From Gammaproteobacteria bacterium (GTDB lineage: Bacteria; Pseudomonadota; Gammaproteobacteria; Pseudomonadales; Pseudohongiellaceae), in the NCBI GenBank assembly GCA_008081045.1, contig VMDC01000003.1, positions 80,405 to 144,404 on the forward strand: 64,000 nt of DNA. The letters are read 5' to 3'. How positions within the stretch are numbered: position 1 is the first letter of the stretch; every line of letters begins with the position of its first letter. The translations under genes and the position numbers were made by a program. Of this stretch, positions 53,857 to 62,936 are shown piece by piece. Below the pieces are notes generated by a model that saw nothing but the letters and a program-made list of their open reading frames with translations, was not told where the DNA came from and did no database searches.

Positions 53857-54981
53857 TTACTCATCGCCGCTATCGGTTTTCTCATCAGCCGCTTTTTTCT
53901 TCGCAGGCGCTTTTTTGGCGGCAGCTTTTTTCTTCGCTGGAGCCTTTTTAGCAGCTGCTTTTTTCTTGGCTGGCGCTTTTTTCGCAGCAGCCTTTTTCTT
54001 CGCTGGCGCCTTTTCCTCGACCGGGGCGCTTTCTACCTCAGCCGGAGCGCTTTCTTCTTCGGCCGGGGGCGCAGTTTCTTCGGCAGCAGATGCAGCCTCT
54101 TCGCTTGGAGCGGCAGCCTCTGTCTCATCAGAACTTTCAGCCTGCACAGGCTCACTGGCCGGCTCGGCCGTTACGGGAGGTTCATCAGAAACGGGGGCAG
54201 GAGCCGGAGCTTCCTCTGCCGGCGCATCCACTGCGTCAGTAACTTCTGCCGCGGTCGCTTCGTCGACTTCAACAAACTCACTGTCCCCGCCCGCAGGACC
54301 ATGACGTTTTGTGCCTTCAATGCAGGCATCGGCAACGGCCGAAGCGTAGAGCTGAATCGCGCGAATTGCGTCATCGTTGCCGGGAATCACATAATCCACG
54401 CCTTCAGGGTCGCTGTTCGTGTCAACGACTCCGATAACCGGAATCTTGAGATTGTTGGCTTCGGTCACAGCGATCCGCTCATGTTCGACATCAATCACGA
54501 ACAGCGCATCAGGCAGGCCGCCCATATCTTTGATGCCTCCGATACTGCGCTCCAGCTTTTGCTTCGCCCGTGTCAGCATCAGCGCCTCTTTCTTGGTAAG
54601 GCGGTCAAAAGTACCATCCTGCTCCTGAGTTTCGAGATCTTTGAGCTTCTTAATCGAGCCCCGGATAGTCTTGTAGTTAGTCAGCATGCCACCGAGCCAG
54701 CGGTGATTGACATAAGGCATTCCCGCACGCTCTGCCTGCTCTCTGACAATCTTGGCTGCAGCGCGCTTGGTACCTACGAAAAGGATCTTCTTCTTTTTAT
54801 CAGCGAGCTCGGTTATCTGTTCGAGAGCATCATTGAGTGCTGGGACAGTGTGTTCCAGATTGATGATGTGAATCTTGTTGCGGGAGCCAAAAATGTATGG
54901 CTCCATCTTCGGGTTCCAGTAGCGGCACTGGTGTCCGAAATGTACTCCTGCACGGAGCATTTCCTTCATATTGACGGTCAT
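53857..54981 (-). CDS. rpsB: Small ribosomal subunit protein S2 with long acidic and Lys/Ala-repeat tail
   Basis: S2 of the 30S subunit. 374 residues instead of about 240. Residues 1-228 are a normal S2 fold ([75 protein letters not shown]). Residues 229-323 are a Glu/Ala/Pro/Ser-rich acidic stretch. Residues 324-365 are 3.7 copies of an 11-residue unit [11 protein letters not shown]. The last nine are acidic. There is no stop or frameshift at the fold boundary, so the tail is part of one reading frame. AAGG ribosome binding site before the ATG. Confidence 0.95.
   Translation of the reverse strand: MTVNMKEMLRAGVHFGHQCRYWNPKMEPYIFGSRNKIHIINLEHTVPALNDALEQITELADKKKKILFVGTKRAAAKIVREQAERAGMPYVNHRWLGGMLTNYKTIRGSIKKLKDLETQEQDGTFDRLTKKEALMLTRAKQKLERSIGGIKDMGGLPDALFVIDVEHERIAVTEANNLKIPVIGVVDTNSDPEGVDYVIPGNDDAIRAIQLYASAVADACIEGTKRHGPAGGDSEFVEVDEATAAEVTDAVDAPAEEAPAPAPVSDEPPVTAEPASEPVQAESSDETEAAAPSEEAASAAEETAPPAEEESAPAEVESAPVEEKAPAKKKAAAKKAPAKKKAAAKKAPAKKKAAAKKAPAKKKAADEKTDSGDE
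53887..54009 (-). repeat. 33-base tandem repeat inside rpsB, about 3.7 copies
   Basis: Encodes [11 protein letters not shown] three times plus a partial copy (residues 325-365 of S2). The copies differ at silent positions (for example GCG/GCA/GCT alanine and AAG/AAA lysine codons), so they are not a very recent expansion. Confidence 0.85.
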
Positions 54982-55127
54982 GTTGGTACCTTTTTTATTG
55001 GGTTAGGCCTCCATACACCCCATCTCTCAACCCGCCTTACCAAGGATAAATCGGGCACCCAGAAAGATGTGTCGGTGCATGTGCGACATTAAAATTAACG
55101 CTAATCAGGGCTATGCCCTTCTGAGCG
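54982..55127 (-). promoter_or_regulatory. rpsB leader, possible S2 autoregulatory region
   Basis: About 145 untranslated bases between the predicted start and the rpsB ATG. It can form small hairpins (GGGCATAGCCC near 55102-55113) and a longer pyrimidine/purine pairing near 55000-55060. By analogy with known S2 feedback on rpsB-tsf it may be the target; no motif proves it. Confidence 0.4.
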
Positions 55128-55133
55128 CGGCGC

Positions 55134-55142
55134 TTTATACCA
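55134..55142 (-). promoter_or_regulatory. rpsB promoter with extended -10 and GC-rich discriminator
   Basis: Minus strand TGGTATAAA (55134-55142) followed by GCGCCGCGC. The rpsB promoter of gammaproteobacteria is known to carry a conserved extended -10 of this form and to be under stringent control. The -35 is weak, consistent with an extended -10. The leader to the ATG is about 145 bases, similar to E. coli, where S2 represses its own translation through the leader. Confidence 0.7.
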
Positions 55143-55300
55143 TAAATGCGCTTTATCTGGAAGGTTTTAGGGACAGGAATTCCCCAGCCTGGCGGCCAGG
55201 CTCAGCAATTTGGCAGGCTTTTGGCGGCAGCGCTGTTCTGGCCGACACAGCTGATTTAGAATAGCGGTCTGTGAACATCTCATCGGCATTACCTACGATC

Positions 55301-56074
55301 ATGAGCATCCACATCAAGAACCCAGACGAAATCGAAAAGATGCGTGTTGCCGGCCGGCTGGCTGCTGAGGTGCTGGAGATGATCGGGCCCCATGTGCAAC
55401 CCGGAGTCAGCACCGGCGAACTGGACAGACTCTGCCATGATCACATCGTCAACAACCAGCGAGCCATTCCGGCGCCGCTCAACTACAACGGATTTCCCAA
55501 ATCGATATGCACCTCCATTAACCATGTGGTCTGTCATGGTATTCCGAGTGACGGGAAAATCCTGAAGTCCGGCGACATCATCAATATTGACATCACTGTC
55601 ATCAAGGAGGGGTTTCATGGGGATACCAGCAAAATGTTCTGTGTTGGCAATGTCCCGGACCACGCCAGACGCCTGATTCGTGTGACGCAGGAATGCCTGT
55701 ACAAGGCCATAGATCTGGTTCGACCGGGAGTCACGCTAGGTGATATCGGCCACATCATTCAGCAGCACGGAGAGGCCAATCATTACTCCATCGTTCGGGA
55801 ATATTGTGGTCACGGCATCGGCCGCATCTTCCATGAAGAACCCCAGGTACTTCACTACGGCCGCCCCAACACCGGCACCAAGCTGGTGGAAGGTATGACT
55901 TTTACTATTGAGCCCATGCTAAACGCCGGCTCCCGGCATACCAAACTCTCCAAAAAAGATGGCTGGACCGTAACCACAAAAGATCGCAGATTGTCCGCAC
56001 AATGGGAGCATACGCTGGCCGTCACTGGCGACGGCTGCGAGATTCTGACGCTGAGAGGTGAAGAATCCTTGTGA
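55301..56074 (+). CDS. map: Methionine aminopeptidase, type I
   Basis: Removes N-terminal Met from new proteins. 257 residues from the ATG at 55301 (MSIHIKNPDEIEKMRVAGRLAAEVLEM), matching family N-termini; an in-frame GTG at 55271 is less likely. Metal ligands are in INIDITVIKEGFHGDTSKMF (two Asp), GHGIGRIFHEEP (His) and MTFTIEPML (Glu). VVCHGIP holds the substrate His. Divergent from rpsB, and its stop overlaps the glnD start. Confidence 0.96.
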   Translation: MSIHIKNPDEIEKMRVAGRLAAEVLEMIGPHVQPGVSTGELDRLCHDHIVNNQRAIPAPLNYNGFPKSICTSINHVVCHGIPSDGKILKSGDIINIDITVIKEGFHGDTSKMFCVGNVPDHARRLIRVTQECLYKAIDLVRPGVTLGDIGHIIQQHGEANHYSIVREYCGHGIGRIFHEEPQVLHYGRPNTGTKLVEGMTFTIEPMLNAGSRHTKLSKKDGWTVTTKDRRLSAQWEHTLAVTGDGCEILTLRGEESL

Positions 56075-58794
56075 AGCTTGACGAATCATCAGTATCAGAA
56101 AGCGAACCAAGCAAACCCCTGCCCCAGGCCCAACTGATCGACAGAGAGACACTGGCTAAGCGTCTTTCTCACTGCAACGATACTCATCACACGGCCGAAC
56201 TGAGGACAATACTGGCCGAAGCCAACGCGACTCTCAACGAGTATTACAGACAAAATCTCGATATCAGCGACATCGTCAGCAAACGCGCCCATTTGGTTGA
56301 TCTGGTTCTCGAATGGGTTTGGTCCAGCCAGCCAGAACTGCAGTCCAATGAACTGGCGCTTGTTGCGGTAGGGGGATATGGTCGTAGCGAGTTGATGCCC
56401 TACTCTGATATTGACCTGCTCATTCTGACAAGAAAGAACAACAACAAGCCCTTCAAAGAAGCCATCGCTTCATTTCTTGCAGCGTGCTGGGATCTGGGGC
56501 TGGATATCGGTCAGAGCGTCCGCTCTGTCAAACAGTGTGCTCAGGAAGCCCGCAAGGACATCACCGTTGCTACCGCCCTGATGGAATCCAGGACCATCGC
56601 CGGTTCGGCAGAATTACTGCCTATGATGACGGCAGCGACCGCTACAGGCAAAGTCTGGCCCACAAAGGCTTTCCTCAAAGCCAAGGTTGAAGAACAAAAG
56701 GCTCGCCATGCCAAGTACCACGATGTTGATTATGCGCTGGAGCCGAATGTCAAGAACTCCCCCGGCGGACTCAGGGATATTCAAACCATTGCCTGGGTCA
56801 CTAAAAGGCACTTTGGCGCGAATTCTTTTCGTGACTTAACCGAATTGGGTTTCCTCAAACCCTCCGAAGAAGCCATGATTAATAAAGGACAGCAGTTTCT
56901 GTGGAAACTTCGCTACGGCTTGCACACCCTGAACGGTCGGGCAGAGGACCGACTCCTGTTCAACATGCAAAGGGAACTGGCGAATCTGTTCGGATATGAA
57001 GATGACAAGTCTTCCCTCGGCGTGGAAAAACTCATGAAACAGTACTACCGCGCGGTGGCTAATCTGAGAGAACTCAACGACGCACTGCTTCAGCATCTTG
57101 ATGAAGCGATCGTCCAAGCCGGCACGCGCGCGAAGATCATTCCTCTTAACAAACGCTTTCAGATCACCAACGGCTATATAGAAGTCACCGACCCACGAAT
57201 CTTCGAGCGATTCCCCTTTGCCTTGTTGGAGATCTTTGTCCTCATGGCGCAAGATCCCGAGATCGAAGGCATCAGAGCCTCAACGATTCGGTTGCTGCGC
57301 GAGAACCGCCGGCTCATTGATGATGATTTCCGCCATGATCTGCGCAATCTGACTCTTTTTATGGAGTTGCTGCGCTCCCCTTACCATATGACGCTTCATT
57401 TGCGCCGCATGGCCCGGTACGGCATTCTCGGCCGCTATCTGCCCGAATTCGGCCAGATAACCGGACAAATGCAGCACGATCTGTTTCATATTTACACGGT
57501 AGACGCACACACACTCCAGGTCGTGGAAAATATGCGCCGTCTGTATCGCCCTGAAGCTGAAGAGCAGCTACCGCTCGCTGCAGACATTGCAAAACAACTG
57601 CCCAAACCCGAACTGCTCTACATTGCCGGGCTGTATCACGATATTGCAAAGGGTCGTGGTGGCGATCATTCTGAGCTGGGTAAGGTCGATGCAAAAGATT
57701 TTTGTCAGCGGCATCGATTAGCTGAATGGGACACCGATCTGGTTTGCTGGCTGGTGGACAAGCATTTGCTGATGTCAATGACGGCGCAGAGAAAGGACAT
57801 CAGTGACCCAATGGTGATCCATGAGTTTTCTGAGGTGGTTGGCGATAAAACCCGTCTGGATTACCTGTATGCTCTGACGGTGGCGGATATCCGCGCAACA
57901 AATCCGGAGCTGTGGAATTCATGGCGGGCCTCCCTGCTCAGTCAACTCTACAGCAACACCCTGCGAGCTTTAAAAGCAGGGTCGACTGACTCGCCGAACA
58001 GCACCGAGTTAATCCGCAGCAAAAAGACTCTGGCGGAGCAACAGCTGATTTCAAGCGGATTTCCTGACAAACAAATCCAGCAGATTTGGACGAACAACCC
58101 GGACGAATATTTTGAACGGGAATCAGTCGACAATATCTTCTGGCACACACAGGAGCAACTTAAGGCGGCACCGGGCAAGCCGCTGGTAGCGGTCAAAGAG
58201 CTCGAGGCAAATGATCATCCGGAAGGGGCAACTCTCATTTTTATTCACACTGAAGATGCGGAATTCCTGTTTGCCAAGACCACAGCGGCATTCGAGAGGC
58301 TTCACTTAAACATCGTTAACGCCAGAATCATTACGTCACTGAATGCGCACTGCCTGGACACCTACACCGTGCTGGAACCAGATGGCAAGCCTGTCGGTGC
58401 GAATCCACGGCGAATACAGGAGATTGAGACGACCCTGCTGCAGAGCCTGACACAAACCACTGCCAAGGTAAGGCCGGCCAATTACCGCAGAAGCCGGAAG
58501 CTCCGCTATTTCAACGAGCCGATCACGACAATGCTCACCAATACGCCGGGCAAGGGCTATTCGACGCTAGAGGTAAATTGCCCGGACCAGCCCGGGATTC
58601 TCGCGACATTAGGGAAAGTAATTGCGGACAATCAACTTCGAATCGTCGACGCGAGGATAACGACCCTGGGCGAGAGAGTGGAAGATATCTTCTACCTGAA
58701 AGACCATAAAGGCCGCCCAATTATCGATCCGGATGTCGAGCGAGATTTACTCGCGGATATAGAGAATCGTCTTAGCGAAAGGCTGGCTGGCTAA
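56071..58794 (+). CDS. glnD: Bifunctional PII uridylyltransferase/uridylyl-removing enzyme
   Basis: Senses glutamine and modifies PII proteins to control nitrogen metabolism. 907 residues. GTG start overlapping the map stop by four bases. Nucleotidyltransferase motif VAVGGYGRSELMPYSDIDLLIL (about 98-119), HD domain with GLYHDIAKGRGGDHSELG (uridylyl-removing), and two C-terminal ACT domains (ATLIFIHTEDAEFLFAKTTA and STLEVNCPDQPGILATLGKV). Length normal. Confidence 0.97.
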   Translation: MKLDESSVSESEPSKPLPQAQLIDRETLAKRLSHCNDTHHTAELRTILAEANATLNEYYRQNLDISDIVSKRAHLVDLVLEWVWSSQPELQSNELALVAVGGYGRSELMPYSDIDLLILTRKNNNKPFKEAIASFLAACWDLGLDIGQSVRSVKQCAQEARKDITVATALMESRTIAGSAELLPMMTAATATGKVWPTKAFLKAKVEEQKARHAKYHDVDYALEPNVKNSPGGLRDIQTIAWVTKRHFGANSFRDLTELGFLKPSEEAMINKGQQFLWKLRYGLHTLNGRAEDRLLFNMQRELANLFGYEDDKSSLGVEKLMKQYYRAVANLRELNDALLQHLDEAIVQAGTRAKIIPLNKRFQITNGYIEVTDPRIFERFPFALLEIFVLMAQDPEIEGIRASTIRLLRENRRLIDDDFRHDLRNLTLFMELLRSPYHMTLHLRRMARYGILGRYLPEFGQITGQMQHDLFHIYTVDAHTLQVVENMRRLYRPEAEEQLPLAADIAKQLPKPELLYIAGLYHDIAKGRGGDHSELGKVDAKDFCQRHRLAEWDTDLVCWLVDKHLLMSMTAQRKDISDPMVIHEFSEVVGDKTRLDYLYALTVADIRATNPELWNSWRASLLSQLYSNTLRALKAGSTDSPNSTELIRSKKTLAEQQLISSGFPDKQIQQIWTNNPDEYFERESVDNIFWHTQEQLKAAPGKPLVAVKELEANDHPEGATLIFIHTEDAEFLFAKTTAAFERLHLNIVNARIITSLNAHCLDTYTVLEPDGKPVGANPRRIQEIETTLLQSLTQTTAKVRPANYRRSRKLRYFNEPITTMLTNTPGKGYSTLEVNCPDQPGILATLGKVIADNQLRIVDARITTLGERVEDIFYLKDHKGRPIIDPDVERDLLADIENRLSERLAG

Positions 58795-58812
58795 TCCAAA
58801 AGAGGCAAACAC

Positions 58813-59163
58813 GTGGAAACGACTCTATACGGCATCACCAATTGCGACACGGTAAAGAGAGCCAGAACCTGGCTGAAAACTATGGGCATCGACTACCAAT
58901 TACACGACTACAAAAAACTGGGATGCTCAACAGATCAGGCCAGACAGTTCCTCGATCATTTTGACATGGACGCAGTGCTTAACCGGCGTGGCACAACCTG
59001 GCGTAAACTCAGCGACGATCAGAAGTCCGACCTTACCGAAGACTCCGTAATTTTATTGATGTCGGAGCACCCCTCGCTTATCAAGCGGCCTATTCTGCAG
59101 CGGAAAAGCGATTGGCTGATCGGATTTGATGAGTCCGAATGGCAGAATTTTTTCAATTCCTAA
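58813..59163 (+). CDS. ArsC/Spx-family reductase-like protein (YffB type)
   Basis: A 116-residue thioredoxin-like protein. Single N-terminal Cys in GITNCDTVKRARTWL, a middle LNRRGTTWRKLSD, and KRPILQRKSDWLIGFDE. This is the YffB branch commonly found upstream of dapD/dapE; it resembles arsenate reductase but its true substrate is unknown. GTG start with AAGAGG about 7 bases upstream. Between glnD and dapD. Confidence 0.88.
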   Translation: METTLYGITNCDTVKRARTWLKTMGIDYQLHDYKKLGCSTDQARQFLDHFDMDAVLNRRGTTWRKLSDDQKSDLTEDSVILLMSEHPSLIKRPILQRKSDWLIGFDESEWQNFFNS

Positions 59164-59180
59164 TTACGTAGGTGGAAAGT

Positions 59181-60218
59181 ATGAGCAATCCTGGATCTCT
59201 CAGCGCAGGAATTGGCTTGATCTCAAGCAACTCCGCCGGTGATGTCATTGAGGTCTTTTACCCCAGCCCTGTTCGCGGCATACAGGCGGCGGAGTTTGAG
59301 CTGATTACCGCAGCGACTGAACTGCATCCGGACCGGAGTGGTTACGAAGTACTGGACACATCACAAACGAAGCGCCTGAGTGCCGATTTCCGAGCGGCAG
59401 GGTTAACAGACTGGGCCAAACTGCTCGAACAGGCTGACAACGGGCAATGGCTGGTCTGTTTCACGTTTGATCAGACACCACCGGCGAACATTCCTGAAGC
59501 ATTCCTCAAGCTGCATCTGCTTTCGCATCGATTATGCAAGCCGCACGAGCAGAATCTGGACGGACTGTTCGGCACCCTGAAAAACCTGGCATGGACCAAT
59601 GAGGGTCCGGTTGATCTCGCGGATCTGCCGGCTCGCCGTCTCAGCGCCCGACAGCGCGGCGAACCGCTGCATGTAATGTCGGTGGACAAATTTCCCATAA
59701 TGGCGAACTACGTGGTACCTGCCGGGGTTCGGCTTGCGGATACCGCTCGGATAAGGCTTGGCGCTTATATCGGTGAAGGCACTACTGTCATGCATGAGGG
59801 GTTTGTCAATTTCAATGCCGGCACACTGGGTGCAGCCATGGTTGAAGGGCGCGTCAGCGCCGGGGTGGTAATCGGCGCCGACAGCGATCTCGGGGGCAGC
59901 TGCAGCACCATGGGCACACTATCCGGCGGTGGAACAGAAATCATCTCTGTCGGTGAAAATTGCCTGATCGGGGCGAATGCAGGCATCGGTTTTCCTCTCG
60001 CCGACGGATGCACCATTGAAGCGGGTCTGTATGTTACAGCGGGCACCAAGGTCAACCTACTGGATGCTTCAGGCGTGCTGGTTGAGACCGTAAAAGCGGC
60101 ACAGCTCAGCAAGGAACGCAATCTGTTGTTTCGACGGAATTCGCTTTCTGGTGCCGTGGAAGCGCTACCTCAGCAGACTCAGATAAGTCTTAATCAAGAT
60201 CTGCACAGCAATAACTAA
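59181..60218 (+). CDS. dapD: 2,3,4,5-tetrahydropyridine-2,6-dicarboxylate N-succinyltransferase
   Basis: Succinylase step of lysine/diaminopimelate synthesis. 345 residues, the longer form known from Pseudomonas. The ATG at 59181 is preferred over a GTG at 59172, because that GTG lies inside the AGGTGG ribosome binding site. The C-terminal half is a left-handed beta helix (RIRLGAYIGEGTTVMHEGFVNFNAGTLG, GVVIGADSDLGGSC, ENCLIGANAGIGFPLADGC). Followed closely by dapE. Confidence 0.95.
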   Translation: MSNPGSLSAGIGLISSNSAGDVIEVFYPSPVRGIQAAEFELITAATELHPDRSGYEVLDTSQTKRLSADFRAAGLTDWAKLLEQADNGQWLVCFTFDQTPPANIPEAFLKLHLLSHRLCKPHEQNLDGLFGTLKNLAWTNEGPVDLADLPARRLSARQRGEPLHVMSVDKFPIMANYVVPAGVRLADTARIRLGAYIGEGTTVMHEGFVNFNAGTLGAAMVEGRVSAGVVIGADSDLGGSCSTMGTLSGGGTEIISVGENCLIGANAGIGFPLADGCTIEAGLYVTAGTKVNLLDASGVLVETVKAAQLSKERNLLFRRNSLSGAVEALPQQTQISLNQDLHSNN

Positions 60219-60223
60219 TTCCC

Positions 60224-61348
60224 ATGATGACTGATACCCTGCAGCTGGCGAAAGCACTGATTTCCATCGAATCCGTTACCCCGAACGACAATGGCTGTCT
60301 GGAGCTGATTGCTCAGCGTCTTCAGCCGCTTGGTTTCAAAACTGAACGGATTGACTCGGGTGCTGTCAGCAATCTCTGGGCCACATTGGGAGATGAGGGC
60401 CCGCTGCTGGTCTTTGCCGGGCATACTGATGTGGTGCCGCCCGGCTCACTCGATGAATGGCGCTATCCGCCATTCCAGCCAACAGAGGATGGCGAATTCC
60501 TTTACGGTCGCGGCAGTGCAGACATGAAATCAAGCCTTGCTGCCATGGTGACTGCCTGCGAGAGATTTATTGCGAATCGACTTCCCGCAGCCCGCCTGGC
60601 GTTTTTAATCACCAGTGACGAAGAAGGCCAAGCCGTAGAAGGCACCCGTTATGTCATAGAGCGTCTGACCGAGCGCGGTGAAAAGATAAACTACTGCGTG
60701 GTCGGCGAACCCAGCAGCTCAGAGCGATTGGGGGATACCATCAGGGTCGGTCGCCGCGGCTCGCTTTCCTGCAAACTGCGGGTGAACGGCGTCAAAGGCC
60801 ACGTCGCCTATCCACATCTGGCACGCAACCCGATCCACGATGCCCTGCCGGTGCTCCTTAGGCTCTCGGAAACCCACTGGGACGACGGCAATGAGTCTTT
60901 TCAACCAACGAGCTTTCAAATATCCAATATCCATGGCGGAGTTGGCGCTAATAACGTCATCCCCGATCGGGTGGAAATTGACTTCAACCTGCGGTTCTCC
61001 ACCGAACATACCTCGAGCGCATTGATCAGCCATATTGAACAGGAACTGAGTTCGGCGGGGGTCGACTACGAGTGTGAGTGGCATGTCTCCGGCGAGCCCT
61101 TTTTAACCTTGGAGCGCGAATTGATCACAGTCGTGCAAGACTGCGTTAAACAGGTAACCGGAATTCTCCCGGAAGCCTCGACAGGAGGTGGGACGTCAGA
61201 CGGTCGATTCATCGCGCCAACTGGTGCGCAGGTTGTTGAAATAGGCCCCTGCAATGCCACAATACACAAGCTCAATGAACGGATGCGGATTACCGATATT
61301 GAGAAGCTTTCTACCATCTATGAGCTCATCCTTCAGCGCCTGCTCTAG
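60224..61348 (+). CDS. dapE: Succinyl-diaminopimelate desuccinylase
   Basis: Zinc M20 peptidase releasing LL-diaminopimelate. 374 residues. Zinc ligands and catalytic residues are in LVFAGHTDVVPPG (His, Asp), YGRGSADMKSSLAAMV (bridging Asp), ITSDEEGQAVEGT (Glu-Glu) and STGGGTSDGRFIAP. Dimerisation domain in the middle. The start has two tandem ATG codons (60224, 60227). Five bases after dapD; its 3' end overlaps rsmJ by four bases. Confidence 0.97.
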   Translation: MMTDTLQLAKALISIESVTPNDNGCLELIAQRLQPLGFKTERIDSGAVSNLWATLGDEGPLLVFAGHTDVVPPGSLDEWRYPPFQPTEDGEFLYGRGSADMKSSLAAMVTACERFIANRLPAARLAFLITSDEEGQAVEGTRYVIERLTERGEKINYCVVGEPSSSERLGDTIRVGRRGSLSCKLRVNGVKGHVAYPHLARNPIHDALPVLLRLSETHWDDGNESFQPTSFQISNIHGGVGANNVIPDRVEIDFNLRFSTEHTSSALISHIEQELSSAGVDYECEWHVSGEPFLTLERELITVVQDCVKQVTGILPEASTGGGTSDGRFIAPTGAQVVEIGPCNATIHKLNERMRITDIEKLSTIYELILQRLL

Positions 61349-62130
61349 CAGCAGTAAACGTCGAATCTCAACCTGCTCCCCTGAAATTTCAACGTCGGTT
61401 TTATCCCGCCCAGCTCGGGGGATCTCCGGTTACGTTTGACCACTACCCGCCTCCTGGCACACCGCAATGACTGTGACAGCAATTCGGACTCGTTTTGATC
61501 CTCAGTCGCAATATTCTGAAGCATGGTCATCTCCTTTCTGGAGCTCGCTTTCCGGCGGTCAGCAGGAAACATGGGATCGAGGTAGACCACATCATAGGCT
61601 TTGTCTGGGCAGTCCATCAGCAGAAAATCCCCCCGCCGGATTTCGATACGGCGCGCGACCTCCGAAGCGCTTTCCCGGACGCACCCGGCCTGAACCGCCC
61701 GCCGCAGACCATCTTCCAGCAGCGCAAATATGGCCGGGCTGCGCTCGATTGCGGTAACCAGACAACCCGCATGCGCCATCAGGTAGGAATCTGTGCCGAG
61801 CCCGGCAGTCGCGTCCAAGACAGTCGGGGTACGCAGGCTTTTTAACCCCAGCGCCTTGCCCATTAACTGACCGTGCAAACCGTCGGCGAGACGACGCTGG
61901 AACGCCCTGTCAAAAAAATCGACCAGGACCGGAGATTGGCGTCGATTCTGCACAGAAATCAGCGCCAGCCGACCCTGATCAAGAATGAACCGGTAGTCAG
62001 CTGCAGCAGCGCAAGCAGTATCAGGGGAATCCAACTGAGCGAGAAAGCAGTGACTGACTGTCTCTGACGAAATCTCTGCTGAGTCGAAATCTCTCAGAAT
62101 CTTTGCCTGATCAGACTTCAAATCACCCAT
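61345..62130 (-). CDS. rsmJ: 16S rRNA (guanine-1516-N2)-methyltransferase RsmJ
   Basis: Methylates G1516 of 16S rRNA with S-adenosylmethionine. 261 residues from the ATG at 62130 (a TTG lies 12 bases further up). SAM-binding VLDATAGLGTDSYLMAHAGC, then TAIERSPAIFALLEDGLRRA, the catalytic YDVVYLDPMFPADRRKASSRKEM (N-x/D-P-P-like motif DPMFP), and KRNRRSPELGG. The 5' end overlaps uppP by 13 bases and the 3' end overlaps convergent dapE. Confidence 0.92.
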   Translation of the reverse strand: MGDLKSDQAKILRDFDSAEISSETVSHCFLAQLDSPDTACAAAADYRFILDQGRLALISVQNRRQSPVLVDFFDRAFQRRLADGLHGQLMGKALGLKSLRTPTVLDATAGLGTDSYLMAHAGCLVTAIERSPAIFALLEDGLRRAVQAGCVRESASEVARRIEIRRGDFLLMDCPDKAYDVVYLDPMFPADRRKASSRKEMTMLQNIATEDQNESELLSQSLRCARRRVVVKRNRRSPELGGIKPTLKFQGSRLRFDVYCC

Positions 62131-62936
62131 AAGTACAGGCAAATCCCGAGAATCAAGCGGTAAATGATAAACGGGAGAAATCCAATCCTGTCAATCAGAG
62201 TCAGAAACGCGTGGATGCACAACAGCGCAGTAAGCAGGGCCACACTGAAAGCCATAAACATCATCAGGAGATCGAACTCCCCCAGCGCACTGTCACTGAA
62301 TAACGCAATTCCTTGCAGAAGCCCGCTTCCCGCGATGATTGGAATTGACAGCAGAAACGAAAATTTCGAAGCTGCCTGTCGAGTCAGACCACAAAACAAA
62401 GCCATGCTTATGGTAATTCCCGAGCGTGAGGTGCCCGGAATCAGAGCCAGACACTGAGCGAACCCTATCCATAAGGCGCGCCTGTGACCCAGCTCCTTCA
62501 GGCTCAGTTTGCATTCGCCCATTTTGTCGGCGGACCACAATACCCCGGCAAACACGAGTGTCGCTGTAGCAATGACGGCACTTGACCGGAGCGTGCCCGC
62601 AATTAACCCTTCTGCCAACAAGCCCACGATAGCCGCTGGCAGCGAGGCATAGAGTAGTAGCCAGGCCAATTTACCTGACTCGGTGAGCCCCTGCCCCGCC
62701 AGACTCTTGAACCAATCCTTAAGCAGCTGCGCGAGATCATCACGAAAATACACAAGCACCGCAAAAAGGGTACCCAGATGAACAGCCACATCGAAGACAA
62801 GGCCCTGATCGGCCCACCCCATAACTTCACTAACCAGAATCAGGTGAGCTGACGAGGAAATCGGGAGAAATTCGGTACCGCCCTGAACAAGGGCCAGAAT
62901 CAGAGACTGGAAAAAGGTGACATCCTCGCCATTCAT
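62118..62936 (-). CDS. uppP: Undecaprenyl-diphosphatase UppP (BacA)
   Basis: Integral membrane phosphatase that recycles the C55 carrier lipid on the periplasmic side. 272 residues with about eight membrane segments. Catalytic region LALVQGGTEFLPISSSAHLIL (about 14-34) and ALIPGTSRSGITISMALF. The usual Gly-Leu-Thr-Glu reads Gly-Gly-Thr-Glu here, a small variation. The start overlaps the tsaB stop (ATGA). Confidence 0.96.
   Translation of the reverse strand: MNGEDVTFFQSLILALVQGGTEFLPISSSAHLILVSEVMGWADQGLVFDVAVHLGTLFAVLVYFRDDLAQLLKDWFKSLAGQGLTESGKLAWLLLYASLPAAIVGLLAEGLIAGTLRSSAVIATATLVFAGVLWSADKMGECKLSLKELGHRRALWIGFAQCLALIPGTSRSGITISMALFCGLTRQAASKFSFLLSIPIIAGSGLLQGIALFSDSALGEFDLLMMFMAFSVALLTALLCIHAFLTLIDRIGFLPFIIYRLILGICLYLWVI

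Noticed and set aside
53887..54009. 33-base tandem repeats resembling a CRISPR array
   Set aside because: The copies are contiguous with no spacers and are in-frame coding repeats of S2.
53800..55092. Open frame of 430 codons on the plus strand opposite rpsB
   Set aside because: It is the shadow of the rpsB coding strand. The Lys/Ala repeats give Phe/Leu-rich codons without stops on the other strand; there is no homology or ribosome binding site.
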